A stretch of 64,000 nt of DNA from Anabaena cylindrica PCC 7122 (GCF_000317695.1 NC_019772.1:124001-188000), one strand, 5' to 3'; counted from the first letter of the stretch, positions 1-8,097 are shown. Notes: a model not told the origin generated them from the sequence alone. A program made the numbers and translations.

Positions 1-72
1 TACTCGCTTTAAAGCCGGAATGTGCTTGACAATTTTACGTGCTGATTTGGTGGTTTTACGAGTGCTAACCAT
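1..72 (-). CDS. Partial gene at window edge, unknown product (N-terminus only)
   Basis: On the minus strand an ATG (72-70) opens a frame that runs out of the window after 24 codons. The peptide is basic and begins MVSTRKTTKSARK. A good ribosome binding site (AAGGAG) lies 8 nt upstream of the ATG, which supports a real start. I do not recognise the family; too little is visible to assign a role. Confidence 0.5.
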   Translation of the reverse strand, partial: MVSTRKTTKSARKIVKHIPALKRV

Positions 73-499
73 GAGAATTACTCCTTGATATTTTCGATTT
101 TTCTCATAGAAACAGCATCGAAAGATGCAATTCACTGTAATTTCAATTCGTTGATTGTGTGCAATGTATTATCGTAGGTGATAGAATGAAAGTTTTATCA
201 GAACCTAATACTTTCCGAAGGGATGCACTTAATGTTTTAATCACCTTGTCTATGACTATATTTACTAGATTCAGTTTGTAAATTCACAAATTTTAAGTAA
301 TGCGACAGAATTAGTTACACAACTGATTTCTCTGTTAAGAATTGCCTCTCTGAACGAGTGAATTTAATTTTATCCGACTACTTACTAAAAGTTTTTACGA
401 AATAAGATGCATTCAATTTCAGGATTTTCTTGTTCAAATTCAGGAAAAAATAACCTGTATTGTTGGCAATACATGGTTATTTTGAGTTATGATTATGCC

Positions 500-633
500 C
501 AGGGCTATTTCATTCTAGATTTAACCAACAAATTTAGGTATTTTCAGCTATCGTGAGATAGAATCCCTGAAGCCCAAAATGACGCATTCTCGTAAATACA
601 TAAAATGTCAGATTTTAGAATGAAATAGCCCTG
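500..633. mobile_element. 134-bp MITE-like element with perfect terminal inverted repeats and 10-bp target duplication
   Basis: The left end CAGGGCTATTTCATTCTA (500-517) is matched exactly, in inverted orientation, by 616-633. The 10-bp sequence TGATTATGCC stands immediately outside both ends (490-499 and 634-643), as expected for a target-site duplication. No reading frame lies inside, so it would depend on a transposase encoded elsewhere. I cannot name the parent IS. In the rest of 73-659 I see no gene. Confidence 0.75.
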
Positions 634-659
634 TGATTATGCCAATTGCTAAGAATCAA

Positions 660-1283
660 TTAATCATCATCTTCATCTTCATCTAAATCGTCTTCATCAT
701 CCAAGTCTTCATCATCATCATCCTCATCTAAATCTTCGTCCAAGTCCTCGTCAAGTTCGTTATCCAAATCATCAAGTTCTTCCTCTTCTTGTTCTTGGAA
801 AGAATTGCGACGTTCTAGTGATGCACGGTTGAATTCAACCAAATCAGCTATTGCTTGTTCTGGGTCGGTGCTGATTGTGTCGTACAGCATACTCATGAAG
901 ATGGCAACTACTTCTGGGGTATATTGGAGTGTATCTGGTTGTCCAAATAATTTAGGAAATAATTTGGTGTTCCATTTCTGCCAATCAAATTTTTTATTAC
1001 CGCCTTTCTTTTTGACTTGAGCTGCAATATCAAGTCCGAGTTTTTCACGGGCTGCATGACCGACTTTAGTAGAAATTCTGGAGTCCCGAAGCTGTAATTT
1101 AATCCCGTATTCTTTGAAGATTAAATTCCGCAATTCTTTCAATAAGGCTAATGCTTCCTGTTGTGGTGAAGCCTTTACTGCTTTTGATTTAGTTGCGGAG
1201 GTTGTGTTATTTGCTTTCGCTGATGTTTTACCGTTAGCTGTATGGCGAGTATTGCCGTTAGTACGAGTTTTGGCGATTGCCAT
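660..1283 (-). CDS. Hypothetical protein with basic N-terminus and very acidic C-terminal tail
   Basis: A 207-aa protein with three zones. Residues 1-40 are a Lys/Thr/Asn-rich basic segment, 40-155 form a compact helical region (with a stretch DWQKWNTKLFPKLFGQPDTL), and 156-207 are almost only Asp and Glu. Such a tail suggests a partner that binds basic protein or nucleic acid, but this is inference and I do not recognise the family. The start is supported by AAAGGAG upstream of the ATG. No neighbour is close enough for an operon. Confidence 0.7.
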   Translation of the reverse strand: MAIAKTRTNGNTRHTANGKTSAKANNTTSATKSKAVKASPQQEALALLKELRNLIFKEYGIKLQLRDSRISTKVGHAAREKLGLDIAAQVKKKGGNKKFDWQKWNTKLFPKLFGQPDTLQYTPEVVAIFMSMLYDTISTDPEQAIADLVEFNRASLERRNSFQEQEEEELDDLDNELDEDLDEDLDEDDDDEDLDDEDDLDEDEDDD

Positions 1284-1801
1284 TTAACAAACTCCTTTAA
1301 GAAAGTGAAATTTTCACCTCCTTGCCGCAATCGCGGCTTTCATCTCCATTTTCTTCCAATTTCATAATTGAGATTTCCAATCTATCTTTCCTGTGATAAC
1401 TATTTAAGCTTGCAAATGTCCAAATAAACAAGCAGATTATTCTGGTGATATAGCAATCCGATTTGAGTTATTATAGCTGGCGAGGCGTAGCCATACTGAA
1501 TGATAAAAAAAGCAACAAAAGGCATTCACATTTTATTTAGAATTACTATAGCAATTCCCATTTAAGTGAGGTATGAGCAAAAAGAATTAACCGCAGATGG
1601 AAAAGGATGAGCGCAGATAAACACAGATAAATTTGTACCCCGTTAGACCAGGAAATGCTATATGTGCTTATTCATACTTAATAAAGCAGTAAAAAAATGC
1701 AAAGTTAAACAGGAGCAACAAGAGCGAATACTGACGAATATATTTGCGTAATCTCCTTTTTGCTTCCCTTTAAAATCGAGCATTTTGAGGATAATTATGA
1801 T
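1284..1801. other. Intergenic region without a recognisable gene
   Basis: A 518-bp divergent intergenic region between the acidic-tailed gene and the ATPase gene. It contains a GCGAGGCGTAGCC motif near 1479, common in Nostoc intergenic repeats, and a CGCAGAT-type short repeat (about 1592-1632: CCGCAGATGG, GCGCAGATAA, CACAGATAAA). I see no open frame worth calling. Confidence 0.5.
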
Positions 1802-3172
1802 ATGAATGCCATGCTAACCGAATTTACCCTCGCCAACTTTAAAAGTTACAGTACAAGCGGAACTGTGAGCAGTTCGGCAGGCTCAATGTCCCACCTGTCG
1901 AAAAGCCGATTGCCTCTAGGATCTTTGACTGTCCTAATAGGAGCTAATGCCGCAGGTAAAAGTAACGCCCTCGAAGGTTTGCGCTTTCTGTCATGGCTGG
2001 CACAAGGGCAAAAACTCTCCAGCATTCAATATGCGGTGAATAGTGCAGAACGTGTTGTACGCGGTCGAGTCAATGATTTGTGTCATCGGGGAGAATCAAG
2101 TTTTACTATCGGTTGCCGTTTAGACTCAACAGAGTGGAACGAACTCAATATAACCCTCAATGTGCGTGATGGAGAACTGCACATCAGTAGAGAGCGAATT
2201 GTTGACTCAACAAATCCAGTTCCGCTATATGAGCTAAATCAGCCTTCTGAAGGGATAAATACTGATGTTAGTGTCGCGTATAACAATTTTACCCAAGGAA
2301 AGAACAAGCCACGAATAACGTGCAGTGATCAAATGGCTATCTTTGTGCAATTAGACAGCCCTGCCCGTTTTGATGCCAAATATGAAAATTCCCAAAAGAT
2401 AATTCCAGAGACAGTCCGCGAATATCAACGAGTCTTACAGAATATCCTGTTTCTAGATCCCGTTCCCGCCAAAATGCGCGAGTACAGCTTCAAATCTGAT
2501 AAGCGATTACAAGAAGATGGTACTAATCTGTCCAGCGTTCTCTATCGCTTGTGGGAGAACCAACCCGAAAATCAACAGGCAATTCTCAACTTTATCCAGA
2601 GTTTACCAGAACAGGCTATAGAAGGGCTAGATTTCCTTATTGGTCCACGAGATGAAGTCATGGTGCGACTAGCGGAAACTTTTGGTAATACCCGTCGCTA
2701 TTGTGAAGCCGCATTGTTATCAGATGGCACATTGCGGGTGTTAGCGATCGCTGCTGCTATGCTATCGGCAACCGCAGGAAGTTTAGTAGTTATCGAAGAA
2801 ATTGATAACGGTGTTCATCCCAACCGTGCCAAGCATCTACTGTCTAGCATCCGAGATATTGCCGAAAAGCGTAAATTACGAGTGCTGCTTTCCACACACA
2901 ACCCAGCCCTAATGGATGCTTTACCCGATGCTGCTTTAGGCTATGTAGTCTTTTGTTACCGAGATCCAGAGGAAGGGAATCAAGGAAATAGTCGCCTGAT
3001 CAGGCTTGGGGATATGTACGATTTTCCCAGTCTCATATCGCAAGGACCATTGGGACAACTGGTAACTGCTGGGGTAGTGGATAGGTTCGTTAAGTCACCC
3101 CACACACCTGAAGACAGAAAACAGCAAGCTCTGGCATGGCTGTCTCGTTTGCAGGAGTACGACAATGAGTAG
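1802..3172 (+). CDS. AAA family ATPase of the OLD/SMC-like (AAA_21) class
   Basis: 456-aa ATP-binding protein. It shows an N-terminal strand typical of the class (LTEFTLANFKSY), Walker A GANAAGKSN, a signature loop LSDGTLRVLAI, Walker B SLVVIEEIDNGVHP and an H-loop STHNP, so all ABC/SMC-type nucleotide motifs are present. Proteins of this class commonly work with a nuclease partner in defence systems. An upstream TTG at 1760 keeps the frame open, but GAGG at 1787-1790 placed before the ATG at 1802 favours the start given. The next gene overlaps its stop codon by 8 bp, indicating translational coupling and a two-protein unit. Confidence 0.85.
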   Translation: MNAMLTEFTLANFKSYSTSGTVSSSAGSMSHLSKSRLPLGSLTVLIGANAAGKSNALEGLRFLSWLAQGQKLSSIQYAVNSAERVVRGRVNDLCHRGESSFTIGCRLDSTEWNELNITLNVRDGELHISRERIVDSTNPVPLYELNQPSEGINTDVSVAYNNFTQGKNKPRITCSDQMAIFVQLDSPARFDAKYENSQKIIPETVREYQRVLQNILFLDPVPAKMREYSFKSDKRLQEDGTNLSSVLYRLWENQPENQQAILNFIQSLPEQAIEGLDFLIGPRDEVMVRLAETFGNTRRYCEAALLSDGTLRVLAIAAAMLSATAGSLVVIEEIDNGVHPNRAKHLLSSIRDIAEKRKLRVLLSTHNPALMDALPDAALGYVVFCYRDPEEGNQGNSRLIRLGDMYDFPSLISQGPLGQLVTAGVVDRFVKSPHTPEDRKQQALAWLSRLQEYDNE

Positions 3173-3647
3173 TATTTGCCTGATTTATACCAGCATATTC
3201 CTGGAAATACTTAACGTTCCCAACTATAATCAACATAGAGCATCAGTTCTCGAAGATTTTCAGACCTATGCTCAATCTGGCTGTACTTTTCTGTTGCCTA
3301 TGGCGACCATTCTTGAAACAGGCAATCATATTGCCCAAAATGGGGACGGCACAATGCGAAGAAAAACAGCCCTCCGTTTTGTTAAAGCAGTTAAGGAAGC
3401 ATTTACAGGCGAAGCTGCCTGGAGACCTACTACATTCCCGAACACCGCAGAGATATTAATGTGGATTGATCAGTTCCCGGATTTGGCTGGCAAAAACAAA
3501 GCCCCTGATAAACAAGAAGGAACAAGCTTCGGGGATCTCAGCATTATTGAAGAATTTAATAAATCGTGTAAACTTTTCCCCATGAGTGAAGTGTTTATTT
3601 GGTCGCTAGACAGAGATTTACAGAACTATCACCAAACGCCAACATGA
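3165..3647 (+). CDS. PIN-like protein, partner of the AAA ATPase; first acidic site altered
   Basis: 160-aa protein overlapping the ATPase stop. The N-terminus LIYTSIFLEILNVPN resembles the first strand of PIN nucleases (usually L-I-D-T-S), and acidic positions later in the chain (LETGNH, FGDLSIIEEF, SLDRDL) fit the remaining PIN metal-binding sites. The first catalytic Asp is replaced by Tyr (TAT where GAT is expected, a single base change), so the protein may be catalytically dead or use a different residue. The family assignment rests on motif layout only. With the ATPase it forms a likely two-gene conflict or defence module. Confidence 0.6.
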   Translation: MSSICLIYTSIFLEILNVPNYNQHRASVLEDFQTYAQSGCTFLLPMATILETGNHIAQNGDGTMRRKTALRFVKAVKEAFTGEAAWRPTTFPNTAEILMWIDQFPDLAGKNKAPDKQEGTSFGDLSIIEEFNKSCKLFPMSEVFIWSLDRDLQNYHQTPT

Positions 3648-3682
3648 GCCAGTAGTAGACTAGCACTAGCAAAGGAGGTAGT

Positions 3683-3881
3683 ATGGCAACAATTATGATT
3701 CGCAATATAATCTGATGAGTTGCTTGAGCGCATTAAACGCTTGGCAGCACAAAAGGGGGTTTCGATGGGGCAAGAAGTCCGCGATTTGTTGCAAAAACTT
3801 TATGGGCAAAGGGATGACGTGCTTGCTCGTATTCGTCAACGAGCAGAGGTTTTACCGATGGAAGCAGAAAGTCGGGTGTAG
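3683..3881 (+). pseudogene. Frameshifted FitA-like ribbon-helix-helix antitoxin
   Basis: AAGGAGG precedes ATG 3683. The first nine residues (MATIMIRNI) run into a stop at 3713-3715. Removing one A from the run around 3709-3710 restores a continuous protein: ...IRNISDELLERIKRL then AAQKGVSMGQEVRDLLQ, ending at 3881. This is the length and pattern of FitA/VapB-type antitoxins that accompany PIN toxins. No PIN toxin gene follows directly, so the locus looks decayed. A sequencing error would be the alternative explanation for the single-base shift. Confidence 0.65.
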
Positions 3882-3965
3882 TCTTGGAAGGGACGGAAAA
3901 ATTGCAAGCAATGCGGAAATAATTGTATTTGTTAAGATTAAATTAACTGTGGCTGACGATAAAAG

Positions 3966-4259
3966 ATGATGAAAAGTATTCATGAAATTCGGGAAGTTTT
4001 ATCACTACAAAAGCAATCTCTCTGTGAAATTTATCAAATTACAGAAATTGGGATTTTTGGTTCTTATGCTAGGGGTGAGGAGACGGAAGCAAGTGATATA
4101 GATATTTTGGTTGATTATGAAACAGTGCCTACTTTTATAATGTTGGTGGAATTTAGAGATTATTTAAGTCAGTTGTTTGGCTTAAAGGTGGATGTTGTTA
4201 CTAAGAACGGGCTTAAACCACGGATTCGTGAGTGTGTTTTGTCAATGCGTAACTCCTAA
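3966..4259 (+). CDS. MNT-type minimal nucleotidyltransferase (antitoxin of HEPN/MNT systems)
   Basis: 97-aa protein with the nucleotidyltransferase signature GSYARGE followed by SDIDILVD, where the two aspartates bind metal. This size and motif set is that of MNT antitoxins, which modify or neutralise a HEPN RNase toxin. The usual HEPN partner is not adjacent; the next gene is unrelated. It lies in a short stretch of broken or orphan toxin-antitoxin genes. Two ATGs in tandem (3966, 3969) make the start uncertain by one codon. Confidence 0.8.
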   Translation: MMKSIHEIREVLSLQKQSLCEIYQITEIGIFGSYARGEETEASDIDILVDYETVPTFIMLVEFRDYLSQLFGLKVDVVTKNGLKPRIRECVLSMRNS

Positions 4260-4284
4260 TTTATATTACTGAGAGCAAAAAATT

Positions 4285-4692
4285 ATGCAAATTACTTTAG
4301 ACATACCTGATGAAATGGCGCGAAATTTAGAATCTCGTAAGGAAGATTTACCCCAAATTTTGGCTTTAGGATTGCGAGAAATTAGTGCTAATCCGGCGAC
4401 GGGTTTTTCTGGACTAACTGAAGTTTTAGAGTTTTTGGCAAAGTTACCATCTCCTCAAGAAATTTTAACTCTCCGTCTTTCGCCTATGGTTCAGGCTGAA
4501 ATTGAATCTCTTTTAGACAAAAATCGTAATCAAGGTTTGGATGAAAGGGATTTGTGTCTGTGGCAACATTATGAGTTTATTGAGCATTTAGTGCGTCTTG
4601 CTAAAGCTCAAGCTCTGCTCAGGTTACAACAAGGTGCGTCAACCACCCATCACTTCCCTTCTCTGCGAGACGCTACGCGAACGGGTAAGTGA
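4285..4692 (+). CDS. Small protein of the IPDE/HNH module, copy 1, with altered C-terminus
   Basis: 135-aa protein beginning MQITLDIPDEMARNLESR. It is clearly related to the protein at 12637: both have an I-P-D-E start, a middle block (EVLEFLAKLPSPQEI here, EVLDFLVKRPTSAEI there), a stretch ending in LDKNR/LEKNR and a helical end (YEFIEHLVRLAKA here, YEQLEHMMILLKV there). In the second copy an HNH gene follows after 10 bp; here an IscB element separates them. The last residues (STTHHFPSLRDATRTGK) are encoded by a hairpin and a Nostoc-type repeat and are probably not native. Function unknown. Confidence 0.65.
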   Translation: MQITLDIPDEMARNLESRKEDLPQILALGLREISANPATGFSGLTEVLEFLAKLPSPQEILTLRLSPMVQAEIESLLDKNRNQGLDERDLCLWQHYEFIEHLVRLAKAQALLRLQQGASTTHHFPSLRDATRTGK

Positions 4693-4695
4693 TGG
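4647..4695. repeat. Hairpin containing a Nostoc-type short palindromic repeat
   Basis: CCATCACTT (4647-4655) pairs exactly with AAGTGATGG (4687-4695). The loop carries CTGCGAGACGCTACGCGAAC, a sequence type dispersed in Nostoc genomes. It lies at the left edge of the IscB region and extends the preceding gene. It may be the left-end hairpin of that element or a repeat inserted earlier. Confidence 0.55.
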
Positions 4696-4899
4696 CTTGT
4701 AAAAGCCTAGTTGACCAGACTCAGTTCTTGACCGAACTACGTTAGAGGTAAGAGTTAAAGACCTATCAAGGGATGCGTAGCTAGTTCCCTGCTCTAGAAC
4801 TTAAAAGTTAAACAGGCTTAAGGGTTAAACCAGTGCTTTTAAGATAGTTACCGACCTCTAACATTGTCAAAGCTAACATTACCCGCAAGGAGGGACAAT
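4696..4899 (+). ncRNA. Omega-RNA (HEARO-type) of the IscB element
   Basis: The 200 bp before iscB form a nested structure. GTTAGAGGT (4741-4749) pairs perfectly with ACCTCTAAC (4854-4862). Inside it CTTAAAAG (4800-4807) pairs with CTTTTAAG (4836-4843), AGGGA near 4770 can pair with TCCCT near 4786, and AGTTC/GAACT (about 4722-4737) forms a hairpin just before the closing stem. HEARO RNAs, now known as omega-RNAs, lie immediately upstream of iscB and supply the guide at their 5' end. I infer the identity from position and folding; the exact 5' end and guide are not determined. Confidence 0.75.
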
Positions 4900-6183
4900 A
4901 TGTCCAAAGTATTTGTTTTAGATACCAACTTCATACCGTTAAATCCAATTCATTCTGCACAAGCCAGACAACTATTAAGAAACAAAAAAGCAGCAATATT
5001 TAGACAGTTTCCGTTCACAATTATTCTCAAAGAATCGCGTCCTGACTCCCCAGTATCGTCGCTGAGATTAAAGATTGATCCTGGTGCAAAATTTACGGGA
5101 ATGGCATTAGTTAACGATTCAACTGGCGAGGTTGTATTTGCTGCTGAATTAAAACATAGAGGCTTTGCAATTAGAGATGCTTTAACTTCTAGAAGACAAT
5201 TAAGACGTTCTAGACGTGCAAGAAAAACTCGTTACAGACAACCAAGGTTCTTGAATAGAACACGTCCAGAGGGATGGTTAGCACCGAGCTTACAAAGTCG
5301 AATTGAGAATATCAAAACTTGGGTGAAAAAGTTGCGCCAATTTGCACCAATTGGGGCGATTAGTCAAGAATTGGTACGGTTTGATATGCAGTTAATGGCT
5401 AATCCTGATCTTCAAGGTAGGGAATATCAACAAGGAACTTTAGCTGGTTACGAAACCAGAGAATACTTACTAGAAAAGTGGGATAGACAATGTGCCTACT
5501 GTGGAGTGAAAGACGTTCCTTTTCAAGTAGAGCATATTCATCCACGAGCCAAAGGTGGTAGTGATTCAATTACAAATCTCACTTTAAGTTGCGAGAAATG
5601 TAATACCAAGAAGGGGACAAAAGATATCAAAGATTTCCTCAAAAAAGACCCATCAAGGTTAGAAAAAATACTGAAGCAAGCCAAAAGACCATTAGCTGAT
5701 GCGGCCTCCGTCAACACAACTCGATTGGCATTACTAAAAGTTTTAAAAGCGACTGGATTACCTGTAGAAACTGGTTCAGGAGGGCTAACAAAATTCAATA
5801 GAAGTCAACAGAAACTAGAGAAAACGCACTGGATTGATGCAGCTTGTGTTGGTCAATTAACTCCAATTCTCAATATCAAAGGTGTTAAACCATTGTTAAT
5901 TACAGCTAACGGTCACGGCACTAGACAATCTTGCAGAACTGACAAATACGGTTTTCCTTCTAGATATGTCCCCAGGTTCAAATTTGTTAATGGTTTTCAA
6001 ACCGGAGACATTGTTAAAGCTGTTGTCACAAAAGGTAAAAAGATTGGGGCATATATCGGACGAGTAGCGGTGAGGACTAGCGGTAGTTTCAATATCTCAA
6101 CAGTGTCTGGACTGATTCAAGGTATCTCTTACAAATACTGTAAATCAATTCACAAAAAGGACGGTTACGAATATGGAAAATAA
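4900..6183 (+). CDS. iscB: IscB, RNA-guided HNH/RuvC nuclease
   Basis: 427-aa protein with the full IscB plan. It has an N-terminal PLMP-type segment (PLNPIHSAQARQLL), RuvC-I with Asp60 (KIDPGAKFTG), an arginine-rich bridge helix (about residues 93-120), and RuvC-II with Glu157 (SQELVRFD). The HNH domain has zinc cysteines 198/201 and 231/234 and the core VEHIHP at 210-215; RuvC-III is HWIDAA with His310 and Asp313. All catalytic residues are present, so it is probably active. AAGGAGGG ends 5 nt before the ATG; an upstream TTG at 4864 is less likely. No tnpA accompanies it. Confidence 0.93.
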   Translation: MSKVFVLDTNFIPLNPIHSAQARQLLRNKKAAIFRQFPFTIILKESRPDSPVSSLRLKIDPGAKFTGMALVNDSTGEVVFAAELKHRGFAIRDALTSRRQLRRSRRARKTRYRQPRFLNRTRPEGWLAPSLQSRIENIKTWVKKLRQFAPIGAISQELVRFDMQLMANPDLQGREYQQGTLAGYETREYLLEKWDRQCAYCGVKDVPFQVEHIHPRAKGGSDSITNLTLSCEKCNTKKGTKDIKDFLKKDPSRLEKILKQAKRPLADAASVNTTRLALLKVLKATGLPVETGSGGLTKFNRSQQKLEKTHWIDAACVGQLTPILNIKGVKPLLITANGHGTRQSCRTDKYGFPSRYVPRFKFVNGFQTGDIVKAVVTKGKKIGAYIGRVAVRTSGSFNISTVSGLIQGISYKYCKSIHKKDGYEYGK

Positions 6184-6264
6184 AAGATTTGTTAATTGCT
6201 CAACTGTCTCTCTCATTGTTTGTGCTGGCGCACAAAATTACTCAAGGGACGTTTCACAATTAAC

Positions 6265-6321
6265 CCTCCATTCCTCCCATCACCAAACTGAGTACAGTTT
6301 TGGTGATGGGAGGAATGGAGG
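6265..6321. repeat. Long near-perfect hairpin covering the ribosome binding site of the HNH gene
   Basis: CCTCCATTCCTCCCATCACC (from 6265) is inverted in TGGTGATGGGAGGAATGGAGG (ending 6321), giving a stem of about 25 bp with one bulge around a short loop. The right arm contains GGAGG, 5 nt before the ATG at 6327. It is a candidate right-end structure of the IscB element. If transcribed, it would hide the ribosome binding site of the next gene. Confidence 0.6.
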
Positions 6322-6326
6322 TTTAG

Positions 6327-6580
6327 ATGAGTAAAACTTATATTCCTAGCAATTTACGACAAATTGTATTTGAACGCGCTCAGGGGTGTTGTGAGTATTG
6401 TTTAATTCCAGAGATGTTGGTTTTGGCTACTCATCAGATTGATCATGTGATTGCAGAAAAACATGATGGTGCAACGGTGTTAGAAAATTTGGCGCTGTCC
6501 TGTTCGCTATGTAATCAGGCTAAAGGTAGTGATATTGCTTCAATTGATCCAGAATCTGGTGATACGGTGAGACTTTATAA
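6327..6580 (+). pseudogene. HNH protein of the IPDE/HNH module, copy 1, N-terminal part
   Basis: The protein starts MSKTYIPSNLRQIVFERA and carries CEYC, the H-Q-I-D-H core (THQIDHVIAEKH), N-L-A-L-S-C and C-N-Q-A-K-G, a complete small HNH fold with zinc cysteines. Past DTVRLY it breaks off and ends at an accidental stop at 6593. Its paralogue at 13033 continues with NPRRQIW. The missing end is found at 7946-8096, beyond a TnpB element. As it stands the gene encodes the HNH core without its last 50 or so residues. Confidence 0.85.
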
Positions 6581-7945
6581 AATAACTGGGTAAGTGTAAA
6601 ACTCAGTCCCTTTAGGGCTGAGATATAAGCGACTACTGCGACTTTAGTCGCAGTCATCTTTCTACTGGGCTTGCTATTTTAGACAGAGTAGCATCAAAAT
6701 GGGAGGGAAAAAGATGCTTGTTTTTGAGTTTAAAGCTTACGGGAAGTCAGCGCAAATAAAAGCAGTAGGTGATGCAATTCGGACTGCACAGTTTATTCGC
6801 AATAGCTGTATTCGGCTATGGATAGATGTGAAAAACACAGGCAAAAATGATTTAAACAAATATTGTGCCGTACTTGCTGCTAAATTCCCCTTTGCAAATG
6901 AACTCAATTCAATGGCAAGACAAGCCAGTGCAGAACGAGCATGGTTTTCTATCTCTCGGTTTTATGATAATTGCAAAAAAGGGGTTTCCGGTAAAAAGGG
7001 CTTTCCTCAATTCCAGAAAGATTGTCGTTCTGTCGAATACAAAACTTCTGGCTGGAAACTAACCGATGACCGTAAGTTTATCACCTTCACCGATAAAAAA
7101 GGGATTGGGCGATTAAAACTTAAAGGAACTCGTGATCTGCATTTTTACCAAATTAACCAAATTAAACGGGTAAGATTGGTAAAACGTGCGGACGGTATTT
7201 ATGTTCAATTTTGTATTAATGTCAACCGTCAAGAAGATATAGCACTATCAGGAAATACAATTGGGTTGGATGTAGGTTTGAAAGAATACTACACCGATTC
7301 TGAGGGCGTAATGATTGAGAATCCCAAATTTCTCCGTATTGGAGAAAAGGTTCTTAAACGTTCGCAACGTCGTGTTTCCAGAAAGGTAAAAGGTTCAAAA
7401 AATCGGGGCAAAGCTAGACAGATTTTAGGAAAACGCCATCTCAAAATAAGTAGGCAACGTAAAGACCATGCTGTGAAGTTAGCACGGTACGTAGTTCAGT
7501 CTAACGACTTGATAGCTTATGAAGATTTGAAAATTAAAAATTTGGTGAAAAATCATTGTTTAGCTAAGTCTATTAACGACGCATCTTGGTATCAGTTTCG
7601 TGTCTGGCTGGAATACTTTGGTCAGGTGTTCAAGAAGCTCACAGTTGCGGTTAATCCGCAATATACTAGCCAGGAATGTTCTAGCTGTTGTGAAATTGTG
7701 AAGAAAACTCTATCTACTCGCACCCACGTTTGTCGGTGTGGTTGTGTCATGGATAGAGATGAAAATGCAGCTAGAAATATCCTTCGTCGGGGATTGGGTA
7801 CGGTAGGGCATACCGAAACCTTCATGCTAGACATGAGTAACGCTTTAGGAGATGAGTCCTCTACTCAGGTTGGAGTAATCCTGTCTGAGCAAGTCATGTC
7901 TTTGATCAAAGAATCTCAGCGGCTTTAGCCCTGAGAGTGTCAACA
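6581..7945 (+). mobile_element. TnpB-only IS200/IS605-type element inserted in the HNH gene
   Basis: The ends are deduced by rejoining the interrupted gene: CTTTATAA (to 6580) joined to TCCGAGAAAGG (from 7946) restores the frame Y-N-P-R-K-D; a one-base ambiguity remains. The element is about 1,365 bp. It has no terminal inverted repeats but subterminal hairpins: CTCAG...CTGAG at 6602-6622, ACTGCGACT/AGTCGCAGT at 6635-6654 and CTCAG...CTGAG at 7915-7935. This is typical of IS605-family elements. No tnpA is present, so it needs one in trans. The 3' end of tnpB and the right end would hold its guide RNA. Confidence 0.8.
6714..7928 (+). CDS. tnpB: TnpB, RNA-guided RuvC nuclease of IS605-family elements
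   Basis: 404-aa protein. The RuvC triad is visible as Asp186 (GLDVGLK), Glu270 (IAYEDLK) and the aspartates of VMDRDENAARN (347/349). A zinc ribbon is formed by CSSC around 322-326 and CRCGC around 340-344. The N-terminal helical half carries the motif RNSCIRLW. Length and motifs are complete, so it is probably active. GGGAGG at 6701-6706 supports ATG 6714 over the ATG at 6699. Confidence 0.92.
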   Translation: MLVFEFKAYGKSAQIKAVGDAIRTAQFIRNSCIRLWIDVKNTGKNDLNKYCAVLAAKFPFANELNSMARQASAERAWFSISRFYDNCKKGVSGKKGFPQFQKDCRSVEYKTSGWKLTDDRKFITFTDKKGIGRLKLKGTRDLHFYQINQIKRVRLVKRADGIYVQFCINVNRQEDIALSGNTIGLDVGLKEYYTDSEGVMIENPKFLRIGEKVLKRSQRRVSRKVKGSKNRGKARQILGKRHLKISRQRKDHAVKLARYVVQSNDLIAYEDLKIKNLVKNHCLAKSINDASWYQFRVWLEYFGQVFKKLTVAVNPQYTSQECSSCCEIVKKTLSTRTHVCRCGCVMDRDENAARNILRRGLGTVGHTETFMLDMSNALGDESSTQVGVILSEQVMSLIKESQRL

Positions 7946-8096
7946 TCCGAGAAAGGATAATTGGGGTGAGCATTTTTTGTTTGATGTAGAAAGCGGTATG
8001 ATTCAGCCTTTAACGCCAATTGGGCGGGTGAATCGTGTGGAGTATCTGCCTGTCCGTAAGATAATTGCTCAATTGGAATTAAATAAAAATGAATGA
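7946..8096 (+). pseudogene. HNH protein of the IPDE/HNH module, copy 1, C-terminal remainder
   Basis: From 7946 the frame reads (N)PRKDNWGEHFLFDVESG and then MIQPLTPIGRVNRVEYL, ending in a stop at 8094-8096. The paralogue at 13033 has NPRRQIWSDHFYFGGARIEG in this place, so the match is clear. It has no start of its own and is the displaced tail of the gene that begins at 6327. Confidence 0.85.
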
Positions 8097-8097
8097 A

